The notes under the pieces: model-generated | Told to the model about the DNA's origin: nothing | Databases searched by the model: none | What the model saw: only the letters and a program-made list of their open reading frames with translations | Assembly (NCBI GenBank): GCA_041484195.1 | Contig: JBGPHC010000007.1 | Span: forward strand, 1-64,000 | Origin: PSRI01 sp041484195 | Lineage (GTDB): Bacteria; Bacteroidota; Bacteroidia; Chitinophagales; Chitinophagaceae | Length of the DNA stretch: 64,000 nt | Direction of reading: 5' to 3' | In this document: positions 42,511 to 51,624 of the stretch, one piece after another | How positions within the stretch are numbered: the first letter of the stretch is position 1 | Layout: each line of letters starts with the position of its first letter | Position numbers and translations under genes: made by a program

Positions 42511-43326
42511 TTAGCCCTGCACCGATCGTAATATTTTTCTTTGCTCCATGTTTAACAAATGCCGGACCTGTTTCGCGTGAACTGTTTCCGATTCACGTAT
42601 GCGAATCCAGGTTCTTCTGAATTCTTTTTTCAGTTTTTCATCTCCGCTTAGAAAATTTTTCTGGCTACCCATCCATTCTTTCCTAACAATCTCATCATGC
42701 CAAAGACCAATCGCTGCCTGGAGTTCATCGAGACGCTGTATCTCAGTTGATCTTCTGAGAAAATTAAATTGTTCTGGCGGCAGCCAATGATAAGAGTAAA
42801 CAATCTTCTTGGCGAGCTTGCGTAATTCGTGCCACTGCTCAACCTTTACCCCGGCACTGAGCAATTGCCTGAACAATTTGCGCAGATTAAAAAAGCAGGC
42901 TTCAATATCTTCGGCTGCATAATTATCCGCAACTTCAAGCAGGACCTTTTGTTTTCTCCGCAGCTTTTTCAACTGCGTGGGGATGTCTTTCCTGAGCTGC
43001 ATTTCTAATTCCGTCAGTCTTTGATGCGGTTTATTATAAGCAATGGTCAGCGGCATCCTGTTTTTCTTCAGCCACTGCAGAAGAATTTGAGCGTCCCTCA
43101 CCTCGCCTGTTTGCCTGAAAATCCGCTTCACCCTGTACCGCACCTTTTTCAATTTTGTATTATCTTCTATTTTCTGCATGCAATCGAGTGCGCACCTTAT
43201 TTTCTTCAGGCTTACGCGGAATTGATGCAGATCCTCCTCTCTCCCATTTTCTTCATAGTCCCGTAATAATTTCACAGCCTCCCGCAAATGAGTTCTGATA
43301 TATTTTATGAATGAATCAGCCGGCAT
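42511..43326 (-). CDS. CHAD domain protein
   Basis: A 271-residue, Arg/Lys/His-rich helical protein of the CHAD family (conserved histidine alpha-helical domain), which binds polyphosphate granules. Characteristic are LHQFRVSLKKIRCALD, EVRDAQILLQWLKK and WHELRKLAKKIVYSYH with conserved His and basic residues. The start MPADSFIKY (43326) overlaps the end of the SDR gene by 11 bases, so the two are translationally coupled, a curious partnership. No polyphosphate kinase is in this window. Confidence 0.87.
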   Translation of the reverse strand: MPADSFIKYIRTHLREAVKLLRDYEENGREEDLHQFRVSLKKIRCALDCMQKIEDNTKLKKVRYRVKRIFRQTGEVRDAQILLQWLKKNRMPLTIAYNKPHQRLTELEMQLRKDIPTQLKKLRRKQKVLLEVADNYAAEDIEACFFNLRKLFRQLLSAGVKVEQWHELRKLAKKIVYSYHWLPPEQFNFLRRSTEIQRLDELQAAIGLWHDEIVRKEWMGSQKNFLSGDEKLKKEFRRTWIRIRESETVHAKQVRHLLNMEQRKILRSVQG

Positions 43327-44236
43327 AGGCTTTCTCTTCTTCTGACATTTTTTGAAGGGCTTCCCCGATTGTGCGGGGTTGGTATCCCAATAAGCTAACG
43401 GCCTTTTCGATGATGAATCCGGTTTTGGGCGGACGTTTGGCAGACTGCGAAAATGAAGATGCGTCCACTTTTTCAATAAGGGACTGATCCAGATTAAAAT
43501 GCTCCGCCGTTCTAGTAGCCATCTGGAATGGAGTCAACATTTCCTTTCCTGAAATATGAAAAATGCCCCGGGCCTTTTTCCTAATCACCAATATGATTCC
43601 TGAAACCAGGTCTTCCACATAGGTAGGTGTACGCCATTGATCATTCACGACCTTGATGGGTTTTTTATTCTCCAGGCTGTCGCGCACCCAGGTTACCAGG
43701 TTGGGACGGGATCCATTCAAAGAATTTCCGAATAAGAGGCATGTTCTGATAATGGCGGCATCGAGTCCGCTCTCTTCCACTGCTTTTTCCGCCGCCCATT
43801 TGCTGCTGCCGTAATAATTCACAGGATCGGGCAAATCTTCTTCCCGGTATGGGCCCGTTTCGCCGGAGAATACAAAATCAGTCGAAACAAAAACAAAAAA
43901 AGATCCGGATTTCCTGGCAGCATCAATGAGGAAACGGGTTCCCGTTACATTGCAATTCCAGCATGATACTTTGTCCAGTTCGCAGGCATCCGGCTGCGTC
44001 ATAGCTGCAGCGTGTACAATCAGGTCAGGTTTTTCCTTTTTGAGAAATTCATCTACCAGGTTGCCGTCAGTAATGTCTAATTCGGCATACTTACCGTCTG
44101 GCCCAAACTGAAAAAGGAAGCGCCCCGGCCCTTTGCCGGTGGCGATGACTTTATAGTTTTCCTGTAAGACCGCTCTCACAAGCCACTGACCCAATAAACC
44201 ATTCGCGCCCGTTATCAGAATTTTCTGTTGATCCAT
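43316..44236 (-). CDS. NAD-dependent sugar reductase, RmlD-like SDR
   Basis: An extended short-chain dehydrogenase of 306 residues resembling dTDP-4-dehydrorhamnose reductase. The nucleotide loop TGANGLLGQW (about 10-19), the ILITGANG start, and the YxxxK catalytic pair in YYGSSKWAAEK (about 140-150) are visible. As no other rhamnose gene is near, the sugar nucleotide is uncertain. The start is ATG at 44236, six bases inside a TTG-started frame. Its stop overlaps the CHAD gene. Confidence 0.88.
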   Translation of the reverse strand: MDQQKILITGANGLLGQWLVRAVLQENYKVIATGKGPGRFLFQFGPDGKYAELDITDGNLVDEFLKKEKPDLIVHAAAMTQPDACELDKVSCWNCNVTGTRFLIDAARKSGSFFVFVSTDFVFSGETGPYREEDLPDPVNYYGSSKWAAEKAVEESGLDAAIIRTCLLFGNSLNGSRPNLVTWVRDSLENKKPIKVVNDQWRTPTYVEDLVSGIILVIRKKARGIFHISGKEMLTPFQMATRTAEHFNLDQSLIEKVDASSFSQSAKRPPKTGFIIEKAVSLLGYQPRTIGEALQKMSEEEKAYAG

Positions 44237-44290
44237 ATACAAAGTATTCGTTGACTACAATTTACAAAATCATTATCCGAACCGCTCAAA

Positions 44291-44321
44291 ATTGCCGAAT
44301 GATGCTAATTACGTATTTTTG
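44291..44321 (+). promoter_or_regulatory. Promoter of pfkA
   Basis: ATTG (44291-44294), a 19-base spacer, then TATTTTTG (44314-44321). The -7 is exact, and the -33 has one mismatch. Predicted leader about 85 bases. Confidence 0.55.
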
Positions 44322-44410
44322 ACACTTCGTTGAACGTCATACCATTTTTTTAACGATTATGCTTGTCTATTGAATGATTTTTAATCATCTTCGCCAAGTT
44401 TTTGAAACGA

Positions 44411-45400
44411 ATGGAAAAAAAAGTGACTAAAATCGGCGTGCTGACATCCGGGGGCGACGCGCCTGGAATGAATGCAGCCATCAGAGCCGTTGTACGCACT
44501 GGAATTTATTATGGTCTGGAAGTTTTTGGCGTCATGCGCGGGTACACCGGGCTCATTGAAAATGACATAATAAAAATGGAGTCGCGAAGTGTAGCCAATA
44601 TCATTCAAAGAGGCGGCACGATCCTGAAGACAGCACGCTGCAAAGAATTTTTCGATTATGAAGGGAGGAAAAAGAGCTATGAAAATCTCACCAGGCTGGG
44701 CATTGATGGCCTTGTGGTAATAGGCGGAGACGGCTCATTCCGCGGCGCCCAGGTTTTTTCAAACGAATTCAACTTTCCCTGCATTGGCTTGCCCGGCACA
44801 ATTGATAAAGACATAGCAGGATCTGATTTTACGATTGGTTTTGATACGGCGGTGAACACCGCAGTGGAAGCCATTGACAAGATACGCGATACTGCCGACG
44901 CGCACGACCGGCTTTTCATCATTGAAGTGATGGGAAGAGACGCGGGCTATATAGCGCTCCACAGCGGCATCGCCACAGGCGCCGAAAATATTCTGATCCC
45001 GGAACGCAAGACCAATATCAATGAAGTCATCGCATCTTTGCAAGAGAAGGAAAAAAGAAAGAAACTGGTCAACCTCATCGTGGTTGCAGAGGGCGATGAA
45101 TTTGGAGGAGGCAATGAAGTTGCAAAAGCCATCAAGAATAGCCTCCCTAATCTCGACGTGAGAGTCTGCATACTTGGCCATATTCAGCGCGGGGGCTCTC
45201 CTTCCTGCCTCGACAGGCTGATCGCGAGCCGCCTGGGATACGCCGCAGTTGAGGCATTGATGGAAGGTGGTGACAGGCACAATGTAATGATCGGTATTGT
45301 AAACAACAGGCTCAATTATACACCACTTGACAAAGCGATAAAAGCAAAACAGAATATTGACAACGAATGGTTGAAAATCATAAAAATACTGGCTTCCTGA
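44411..45400 (+). CDS. pfkA: ATP-dependent 6-phosphofructokinase
   Basis: Phosphorylates fructose 6-phosphate to the 1,6-bisphosphate, the committed step of glycolysis. The 329 residues show GVLTSGGDAPGMNAAIRAV at the N terminus, GGDGSFRGA (about 100), and the catalytic PGTIDKDIAGSDFTIGFDTA with Asp, plus the IQRGGSPSC fructose-binding region. The ATG at 44411 is taken; a longer frame starts with TTG three codons earlier. pyk follows after 124 bases, making a small glycolysis unit. Confidence 0.97.
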   Translation: MEKKVTKIGVLTSGGDAPGMNAAIRAVVRTGIYYGLEVFGVMRGYTGLIENDIIKMESRSVANIIQRGGTILKTARCKEFFDYEGRKKSYENLTRLGIDGLVVIGGDGSFRGAQVFSNEFNFPCIGLPGTIDKDIAGSDFTIGFDTAVNTAVEAIDKIRDTADAHDRLFIIEVMGRDAGYIALHSGIATGAENILIPERKTNINEVIASLQEKEKRKKLVNLIVVAEGDEFGGGNEVAKAIKNSLPNLDVRVCILGHIQRGGSPSCLDRLIASRLGYAAVEALMEGGDRHNVMIGIVNNRLNYTPLDKAIKAKQNIDNEWLKIIKILAS

Positions 45401-45524
45401 TCGCTGGGCAGCCAGAATTCATGCATCCGACGGAGGCACACGAAAACATCGCGAAGAAATATCAATACTTGCATTTCCCATACATCTTTTCCAAATCCTA
45501 AACCAAATAAATTAATTCAGGACC

Positions 45525-47015
45525 ATGTCACAAAATGTCACCAAATACCTCCATAAAGAAATGGATAAACAAGCGGGACTCGAACATACCTTTCATCGTA
45601 CAAAAATTGTCGCCACAGTTGGGCCGGCCTGCGACACATACGAAAAGCTACTGGAGCTGGTGAAAGCCGGCGTAAACATTTTCCGACTCAATTTTTCCCA
45701 CGGCTCTCATGAAGATAAATTGAAGATCATTGAGCATATCCGTAGGATAAATGACACAGAACCTTATAATATCTGCATTTTGGGCGACCTGCAGGGTCCA
45801 AAACTGAGGGTAGGCGAAATTGAGAACGGAGAGATGACTCTGGAGCAAGGCGAGATACTCACTTTCACCAATACCAAATGTGTAGGCAATAAGGAAAAAA
45901 TCTATGTTTCCTACCCCAACCTGGCAGGAGACGTAAAGATCGGTAATATGATCCTGATTGATGATGGCAAGATTGAAGTGAAAGTGAAGCAGATTACAAA
46001 AGACAATGACGTAAAAGTGGAAGTGATTACGCCGGGTATATTGTCGTCCAAGAAAGGCGTCAACTTACCGGATACCAAGATCTCATTGCCGGCGCTAACT
46101 GAAAAAGACCTGGTGGACCTTGAATTCGTCATAGAGCAGAATCTGGATTGGGTGGCGCTTTCATTCGTCAGGAGTGAAAAAGACATCGTAATCATCAAGA
46201 GCAAATTGCAGGAGCGGAAAAGCAAGACCAAGGTCATGGCCAAGATCGAAAAGCCGGAAGCCATAACAAATCTCCGCGATATCATACTGGAATCTGACGG
46301 GATCATGATCGCGCGTGGTGACCTGGGTGTGGAATTACCAGTTGAACAAGTGCCCCTGATACAAAAAGACATTATTAGGAAATGCATTCATCGCGCCAAG
46401 CCCGTGATCGTCGCCACACAAATGATGGAAAGCATGATCGACCGGATTAAACCCAACCGAAGCGAGATAACTGACGTGGCCAACGCCGTGCTGGAAGGCA
46501 CCGATGCAGTGATGTTGAGCGCCGAAACTGCTACAGGCAAGCATCCCGTGCTGGTAGTTGAGACCATGCGAAAGATCATTTACGAAGTAGAGAGTAAGGA
46601 ATACCGTTATAACAGAGAGGAAGACCTGAAACCTCAGCCGCACTCCCCTTCTTTCCTGAGTGATGCCATCTGTTATAATGCCTGCAAGATAGCCAGGGAT
46701 GTTAACGCAGACGCATTGATAGGAATGACTCAAAGCGGCTATACCGCATTTGTGATCAGTAGCTATCGACCAGAAGCACCCCTGTATATTTTCACCAAAG
46801 AGAAAACGCTGGTGAACCAGTTGAGCCTGAGTTGGGGAGTCAGGGCATTTTTTTATGACGAAGAGCAGAGCATGGATGATATTGTATCCGACGAAATTAA
46901 GATCCTCCGGGAACGGGGATTCCTCAAACCAGGAGATATAGTGGTAAATACAGGCAGCCTTCCTGTTCACCTGCATCTTCCTACCAATATGCTTAAGATC
47001 ACGAAAGTGGAGTGA
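45525..47015 (+). CDS. pyk: Pyruvate kinase
   Basis: Transfers phosphate from PEP to ADP to give pyruvate. The 496 residues include the TIM barrel (RTKIVATVGPACDTYEKL near 30, KPEAITNL and MIARGDLGVELP at about 265) and the C-terminal allosteric domain (from about 375). Lys and Glu of the active site lie in KIEKPEAI and GVELPVE. It reads from its own start, 124 bases after pfkA. Regulation by fructose bisphosphate or AMP is not decided by sequence here. Confidence 0.97.
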   Translation: MSQNVTKYLHKEMDKQAGLEHTFHRTKIVATVGPACDTYEKLLELVKAGVNIFRLNFSHGSHEDKLKIIEHIRRINDTEPYNICILGDLQGPKLRVGEIENGEMTLEQGEILTFTNTKCVGNKEKIYVSYPNLAGDVKIGNMILIDDGKIEVKVKQITKDNDVKVEVITPGILSSKKGVNLPDTKISLPALTEKDLVDLEFVIEQNLDWVALSFVRSEKDIVIIKSKLQERKSKTKVMAKIEKPEAITNLRDIILESDGIMIARGDLGVELPVEQVPLIQKDIIRKCIHRAKPVIVATQMMESMIDRIKPNRSEITDVANAVLEGTDAVMLSAETATGKHPVLVVETMRKIIYEVESKEYRYNREEDLKPQPHSPSFLSDAICYNACKIARDVNADALIGMTQSGYTAFVISSYRPEAPLYIFTKEKTLVNQLSLSWGVRAFFYDEEQSMDDIVSDEIKILRERGFLKPGDIVVNTGSLPVHLHLPTNMLKITKVE

Positions 47016-47203
47016 TTTCAAATTTGAGAGATTTGGAATCCAGATCCGGGAGACCGGCACCCGTCTTCCTAACTTCTCGCAGGAGCGGGATACTCTTCTG
47101 TTCATGGCTATGAACTCCCGAAAATAATCTCTAATTTGTAGCGAAAAGAATGAAGTTCTTTCATTCTCTGATCCATTTCATAAAACGATTAATCCGATAT
47201 ATC

Positions 47204-47638
47204 ATGGCTGCACATTATCCAATGCCTGCTTACCATTTTTCCGTGAATTGGGGCGGTACCAGGACAGGTTTTTCAGAAGTATCCGGATTAGAAACCGAGG
47301 TGGAAGTGAGTGAATACCGCGAAGGGAGCGATCCCGCTCAGCATGCGCGCAAAATGCCAGGTTTACTGAAATTCGGCAATATTGTGCTGAAAAGAGGGAT
47401 CATGAAGGGTGATAATGATTTTTTCGCGTGGATGAACACCATTCAGCTCAATACGGTGGAAAGGAGAGATATAACGATCTCCCTGCTGGATGAAAACCAT
47501 GCGCCCATAATGGTTTGGCAGGTGCGCAACGCCTTCCCAATAAAATATTCCGGACCAATCCTGGTAGCGAATTCTTCTGAAATCGCCATAGAAGAACTGG
47601 TGCTGACGCATGAAGGATTAACGGTTCAAACAGCATAA
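47204..47638 (+). CDS. Orphan phage/contractile-injection tail tube protein (gp19-like)
   Basis: A 144-residue protein of the T4-gp19-like tail tube family. It has MPAYHFSVNWGG at the N terminus, the conserved GFSEVSGLETEVEVSEYREG, and a KRGIMKGDNDFFAW segment typical of tube proteins from phages and extracellular injection systems. The ATG at 47204 is chosen because homologues start here and the longer frame adds an unrelated 18 residues. No sheath, baseplate, spike, ATPase or lysis gene is nearby; the neighbours are pyruvate kinase and secreted hydrolases. It is a lone gene whose role outside a particle is unknown. Confidence 0.85.
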   Translation: MAAHYPMPAYHFSVNWGGTRTGFSEVSGLETEVEVSEYREGSDPAQHARKMPGLLKFGNIVLKRGIMKGDNDFFAWMNTIQLNTVERRDITISLLDENHAPIMVWQVRNAFPIKYSGPILVANSSEIAIEELVLTHEGLTVQTA

Positions 47639-47843
47639 GGCATCTCAATCAAAAAATGCCTGCAGGTCCAACATAATGCTGCATTGGAGTCAGTGTTTCA
47701 TTTTCAATGGGTATAATCTAAGTTCGAAAGGCCAATCTGCCGGCATCGCCATCCTGCCGCGCCGATTTTCGACTCCCTGCACAAATTCTGGCTTGCTTTA
47801 CAGGCTGGTTTCCCTAAATTTATTGCACAAACATCACTCCTCC

Positions 47844-49736
47844 ATGAAAAAATTACTTCTCCTATTAGCAGTGGCGCTGCTGAATTTAACGGCATTTTCT
47901 CAGGACCACGCGAAGGACTCTGTCTGGATCAGGGAAAATTATTATAAGATAGAACGATATATACCCATGCGGGATGGTGTGAAACTTTTCACTTCAATTT
48001 ATATCCCTAAAGACAGTACCACCAGGCATCCCATACTGATGACGAGAACGCCCTATTCCTGTGCCCCCTATGGCGAAAATGCATTCAACGCTTATTGGGA
48101 TTCATACCAGCGGGAATATTTCAGGGAAGGTTATATTATGGTTACACAGGACGTGCGGGGGCGCTGGATGAGCGAGGGCCAATTTGTAGATATAAGACCA
48201 TTCAATCCAAACAAAAAAACCAAACGGGATATTGATGAGTCCAGCGACACTTATGATACGATTGATTGGCTGATCAGGAATATTTCAGGTAATAACGGCA
48301 ATGTGGGCGTATTCGGAATTTCCTATCCGGGCTTTTATTCCAACATGGCGGCCGCCAGCAATCATCCCGCACTTAAAGCCGTCAGTCCCCAGGCTCCCGT
48401 CACCAATTGGTTCATCGGCGATGACTTCCATCACAATGGTGCTTTTTTTGCGATGGATGGTTTTTCATTTTATTCTTCATTCGGGAAACCGCGTCCCGCA
48501 CCTACAACCGTGGGGCCCACGGGATTTGACTATTACACGCATGACAATTACAAATTTTACCTGGAAACCGGAGCGCTGAAGAACCTGGCCAAATTGATGG
48601 GAGATAGTATAGCATTCTGGAAAGACCTCTATGCTCATCCGAATTATGATACCTGGTGGAAGGCAAGGGATGCAAGGAACGCCACCAGGAATCTAAAGCC
48701 GGCCATGTTGTGGGTCGGAGGACTTTTTGACGCGGAAGATTGCTGGGGAGCCTGGAATGCCTATAAAGCGGCGGAACAAAATAATCCCGGCAAGTCATTT
48801 AATAAGATCGTAGAAGGTCCCTGGTACCATGTACAATGGGCCAACCGCGACGGAACTCACCTGGGTAATATCCAATTTGGCTCGAACACCAGCGAATGGT
48901 TCCAGAAGAATATGGAAATACCATTTTTCAATTACTTCCTGGAAGGGAAGGGAGATATTTCTGCCATTGCGGAAGCCAATATCTTTATTACTGGTAGCAA
49001 TGAATGGAAAAGTTTTGGGCAATGGCCTCCGGCAGCCAAACAGGACAAGGCTATGTATTTGCAACCAGACGGGAAACTTGACTGGACCAGACCCACGGCA
49101 GCGAAATCATTCAGCGAATATATCAGCGACCCTGCGAAACCAGTCCCCTATACGGAAGATGTTCATTTCAACAGAACCCGCAGTTATATGACCGATGACC
49201 AGCGATTCGCTTCCCGCAGGCCGGACGTAATGGTTTTCCAGACAGATACGCTAAAAGAGGACCTAACGGTGACCGGTAACGTAATTGCCGACCTCATGAC
49301 CAGCATTTCCACCACCGACGCGGATTTTGTAGTAAAAATTATTGACGTCTTCCCGGATCGCCTGGGCTACACAGATATTGATATCTACGCTGAATCGGAT
49401 CCCGACAAGACGTATCCTATGGGAGGTTACCAGATGCTGGTAAGGGGCGAAATCTTCCGGGGCCGCTACAGAAAAAGCTATGAGAACCCGGAACCTTTCT
49501 CACCCGGCAAGGTCGAAAGAGTGAGATTCGAATTGCCTCCCATCGCGCACACATTTAAAAAAGGACATCGCCTCATGGTACAGGTGCAGAGCAGTTGGTT
49601 CCCACTTGCAGATCGTAACCCCCAGCAATTCATTGATATTTACCATTGCAGTGACAGCGATTTCAAAAAGGCAACGATACATATATACCATGACGCAGTC
49701 AACAGTTCATCTGTGATATTACCAGTACTTCCTTAA
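47844..49736 (+). CDS. Secreted CocE/NonD family hydrolase, copy 1
   Basis: A 630-residue exported serine hydrolase (signal to TAFSQ, residue 20) of the X-Pro dipeptidyl-peptidase/CocE family. The alpha/beta-hydrolase part has VFGISYPGFY (nucleophile Ser160), VGGLFDAED (Asp) and EGPWYHVQW (His), followed by the C-terminal jelly-roll (from about 400) typical of PepX_C. Substrates in the family include acyl prolines, cocaine-like esters and glutaryl amides. The start is fixed by the signal peptide. It is first of an operon with copy 2 (13-base gap) and the GH20 gene. Confidence 0.9.
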   Translation: MKKLLLLLAVALLNLTAFSQDHAKDSVWIRENYYKIERYIPMRDGVKLFTSIYIPKDSTTRHPILMTRTPYSCAPYGENAFNAYWDSYQREYFREGYIMVTQDVRGRWMSEGQFVDIRPFNPNKKTKRDIDESSDTYDTIDWLIRNISGNNGNVGVFGISYPGFYSNMAAASNHPALKAVSPQAPVTNWFIGDDFHHNGAFFAMDGFSFYSSFGKPRPAPTTVGPTGFDYYTHDNYKFYLETGALKNLAKLMGDSIAFWKDLYAHPNYDTWWKARDARNATRNLKPAMLWVGGLFDAEDCWGAWNAYKAAEQNNPGKSFNKIVEGPWYHVQWANRDGTHLGNIQFGSNTSEWFQKNMEIPFFNYFLEGKGDISAIAEANIFITGSNEWKSFGQWPPAAKQDKAMYLQPDGKLDWTRPTAAKSFSEYISDPAKPVPYTEDVHFNRTRSYMTDDQRFASRRPDVMVFQTDTLKEDLTVTGNVIADLMTSISTTDADFVVKIIDVFPDRLGYTDIDIYAESDPDKTYPMGGYQMLVRGEIFRGRYRKSYENPEPFSPGKVERVRFELPPIAHTFKKGHRLMVQVQSSWFPLADRNPQQFIDIYHCSDSDFKKATIHIYHDAVNSSSVILPVLP

Positions 49737-49749
49737 AGAATTTCGAAAA

Positions 49750-51621
49750 ATGAAATACTTATCTTTCGTTCTCCTTCTTCAGGCCTCATTGATCCTTCAT
49801 GGCCAGGCCCTGAATGAGGATTCTGTTTTCATCCGTACCCATTACAGCAAGAGGGAAGTATATATTAGCATGAGAGACGGTGTAAGACTCTTCACTTCTA
49901 TTTACGAGCCCAGAGACAAATCGCAGAAATACCCCTTCCTGATTCAAAGAACGCCTTACGGTTGCGCCCCTTATGGCGCCACTAAATTTCCAAGCCGGCG
50001 CCTGGGGCCTAACAGGCAATTGATGCAGGAGCAATATATTTTCATTTACCAGGACGTGAGAGGGCGATACATGAGTCAGGGAGCATTTCAGGAGATGACG
50101 CCGGCCATTGACAAAAAGACATCCAAAAAAGACGTGGATGAAAGCAGCGACACCTATGATACCGTTAACTGGCTTCTGAAAAATATAAGTAATAATAATG
50201 GAAGAGTTGGCATCTATGGAATTTCTTATCCTGGATTTTATGCCACCGCATCTCTTCCCCAGGCACATCCTGCCATAAAAGCGGTTTCACCACAGGCGCC
50301 CGTAACCGATGAATTCATTGGTGACGACGCTAATCATAAGGGCGCTTTCTTCCTGATGGATAATTTTGATTTCATGAATTATTTCGATTCTCATCGCATG
50401 GGGCCGGTCCAGGATTACGGAAAAAGCCTTTTTAACACCGACTATACTGATGCATACAAATTCTTTCTCGACCTGGGTCCTCTAAGGAACAGCAATGGCC
50501 CTCTTTATTTCAACAACCAGGGAAAAATCTGGAACGAATACCTGGCTCATGACAACTATGACGACTATTGGCAGAAAAGGAATATCCGGTCTCACCTGAA
50601 AAACATTAAACCCGCTGTATTAGTTGTGGGTGGCTGGTTTGACGCTGAGGACATGTTTGGGGCACTTCGGACTTATGAATCCATTGAGGAGCAAAATCCC
50701 CAAAACAACAACAGGCTTGTGATGGGGCCCTGGACACATGGTGCCTGGAGCCGAATGGAATGGACCAAATTCGGGTCCCATGATTTCGGACAGAATACCA
50801 GCGGGTTCTATAGAGACGAAATAGAAACTAAATTCTTCAATTATTATCTGAAAGACAAAGGCGCACTGAATTTACCCGAAGCATATATTTTTGAAACAGG
50901 GAGCAATGAATGGAAGAAATACGATGACTGGCCTCCCCGGAATTCCACTCCCCTGCCATTTTATCTTAGAGAAAATAAGAAGCTTTCCCGATCACAGGCG
51001 CAGTCAAGCGGTTTTGATGAATATGTCAGCGATCCCGACAATCCCGTACCCTATGTGGAAGGTGCATACCGAAGGAGGCGAAATGAATATATGGTGGATG
51101 ATCAGCGATTCGCTTCGAAACGCCCGGATGTCTTAACTTATCAAACCGATACCCTGGCATTTCCAATCACCATTTCGGGAAAGATCTTCGCCGATTTGTT
51201 TGTATCCACCACCGGCACAGACGCTGATTTTGTCGTCAAATTAATTGATGTGCTTCCTGCTGATGAACCCGATCCTGTTCCCAATCCACAAAATCTCAAT
51301 ATGGCCGGTTACCAGCGGCTGGTGAGAGCCGAAGTAATCCGGGGAAAGTTCAGGAATAGTTTCGAAAAACCATCGCCTTTCACTCCGGGCAGGATAGAAG
51401 AAGTGAAATTTGAATTGCCGGATGCCGCTCATACATTCAAAAAAGGGCACCGCATCATGATACAGCTGCAAAGCTCCTGGTTCCCCCTGGTGGACAGGAA
51501 TCCTCAAAAATATTTGAACATACCAAATGCCGAATCAGGCGATTTTCAAAAATCAACCATTAAAATTTATCACGAACAGGAACACTCATCCAAAATCTTC
51601 CTGCCAATATTAAATCAGTAG
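49750..51621 (+). CDS. Secreted CocE/NonD family hydrolase, copy 2
   Basis: A 623-residue paralogue of the preceding gene, with the same domain order: signal peptide (to about HGQA), hydrolase with GIYGISYPGF (Ser159), VGGWFDAEDM and MGPWTHGAW (His), and jelly-roll. The two proteins match closely over RDGV-LFTSIY, QDVRGR-MS-G and ESSDTYDT, showing tandem duplication followed by divergence. It is co-transcribed with copy 1 and starts four bases before the GH20 gene's ATG region, so all three are one transcript. Different substrate specificity of the two copies is inference. Confidence 0.9.
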   Translation: MKYLSFVLLLQASLILHGQALNEDSVFIRTHYSKREVYISMRDGVRLFTSIYEPRDKSQKYPFLIQRTPYGCAPYGATKFPSRRLGPNRQLMQEQYIFIYQDVRGRYMSQGAFQEMTPAIDKKTSKKDVDESSDTYDTVNWLLKNISNNNGRVGIYGISYPGFYATASLPQAHPAIKAVSPQAPVTDEFIGDDANHKGAFFLMDNFDFMNYFDSHRMGPVQDYGKSLFNTDYTDAYKFFLDLGPLRNSNGPLYFNNQGKIWNEYLAHDNYDDYWQKRNIRSHLKNIKPAVLVVGGWFDAEDMFGALRTYESIEEQNPQNNNRLVMGPWTHGAWSRMEWTKFGSHDFGQNTSGFYRDEIETKFFNYYLKDKGALNLPEAYIFETGSNEWKKYDDWPPRNSTPLPFYLRENKKLSRSQAQSSGFDEYVSDPDNPVPYVEGAYRRRRNEYMVDDQRFASKRPDVLTYQTDTLAFPITISGKIFADLFVSTTGTDADFVVKLIDVLPADEPDPVPNPQNLNMAGYQRLVRAEVIRGKFRNSFEKPSPFTPGRIEEVKFELPDAAHTFKKGHRIMIQLQSSWFPLVDRNPQKYLNIPNAESGDFQKSTIKIYHEQEHSSKIFLPILNQ

Positions 51622-51624
51622 TCC

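Noticed and set aside
47204..47638. Prophage or complete contractile injection system
   Set aside because: Only the tube gene is present; no capsid, sheath, baseplate, spike, portal, terminase or integrase in the window.
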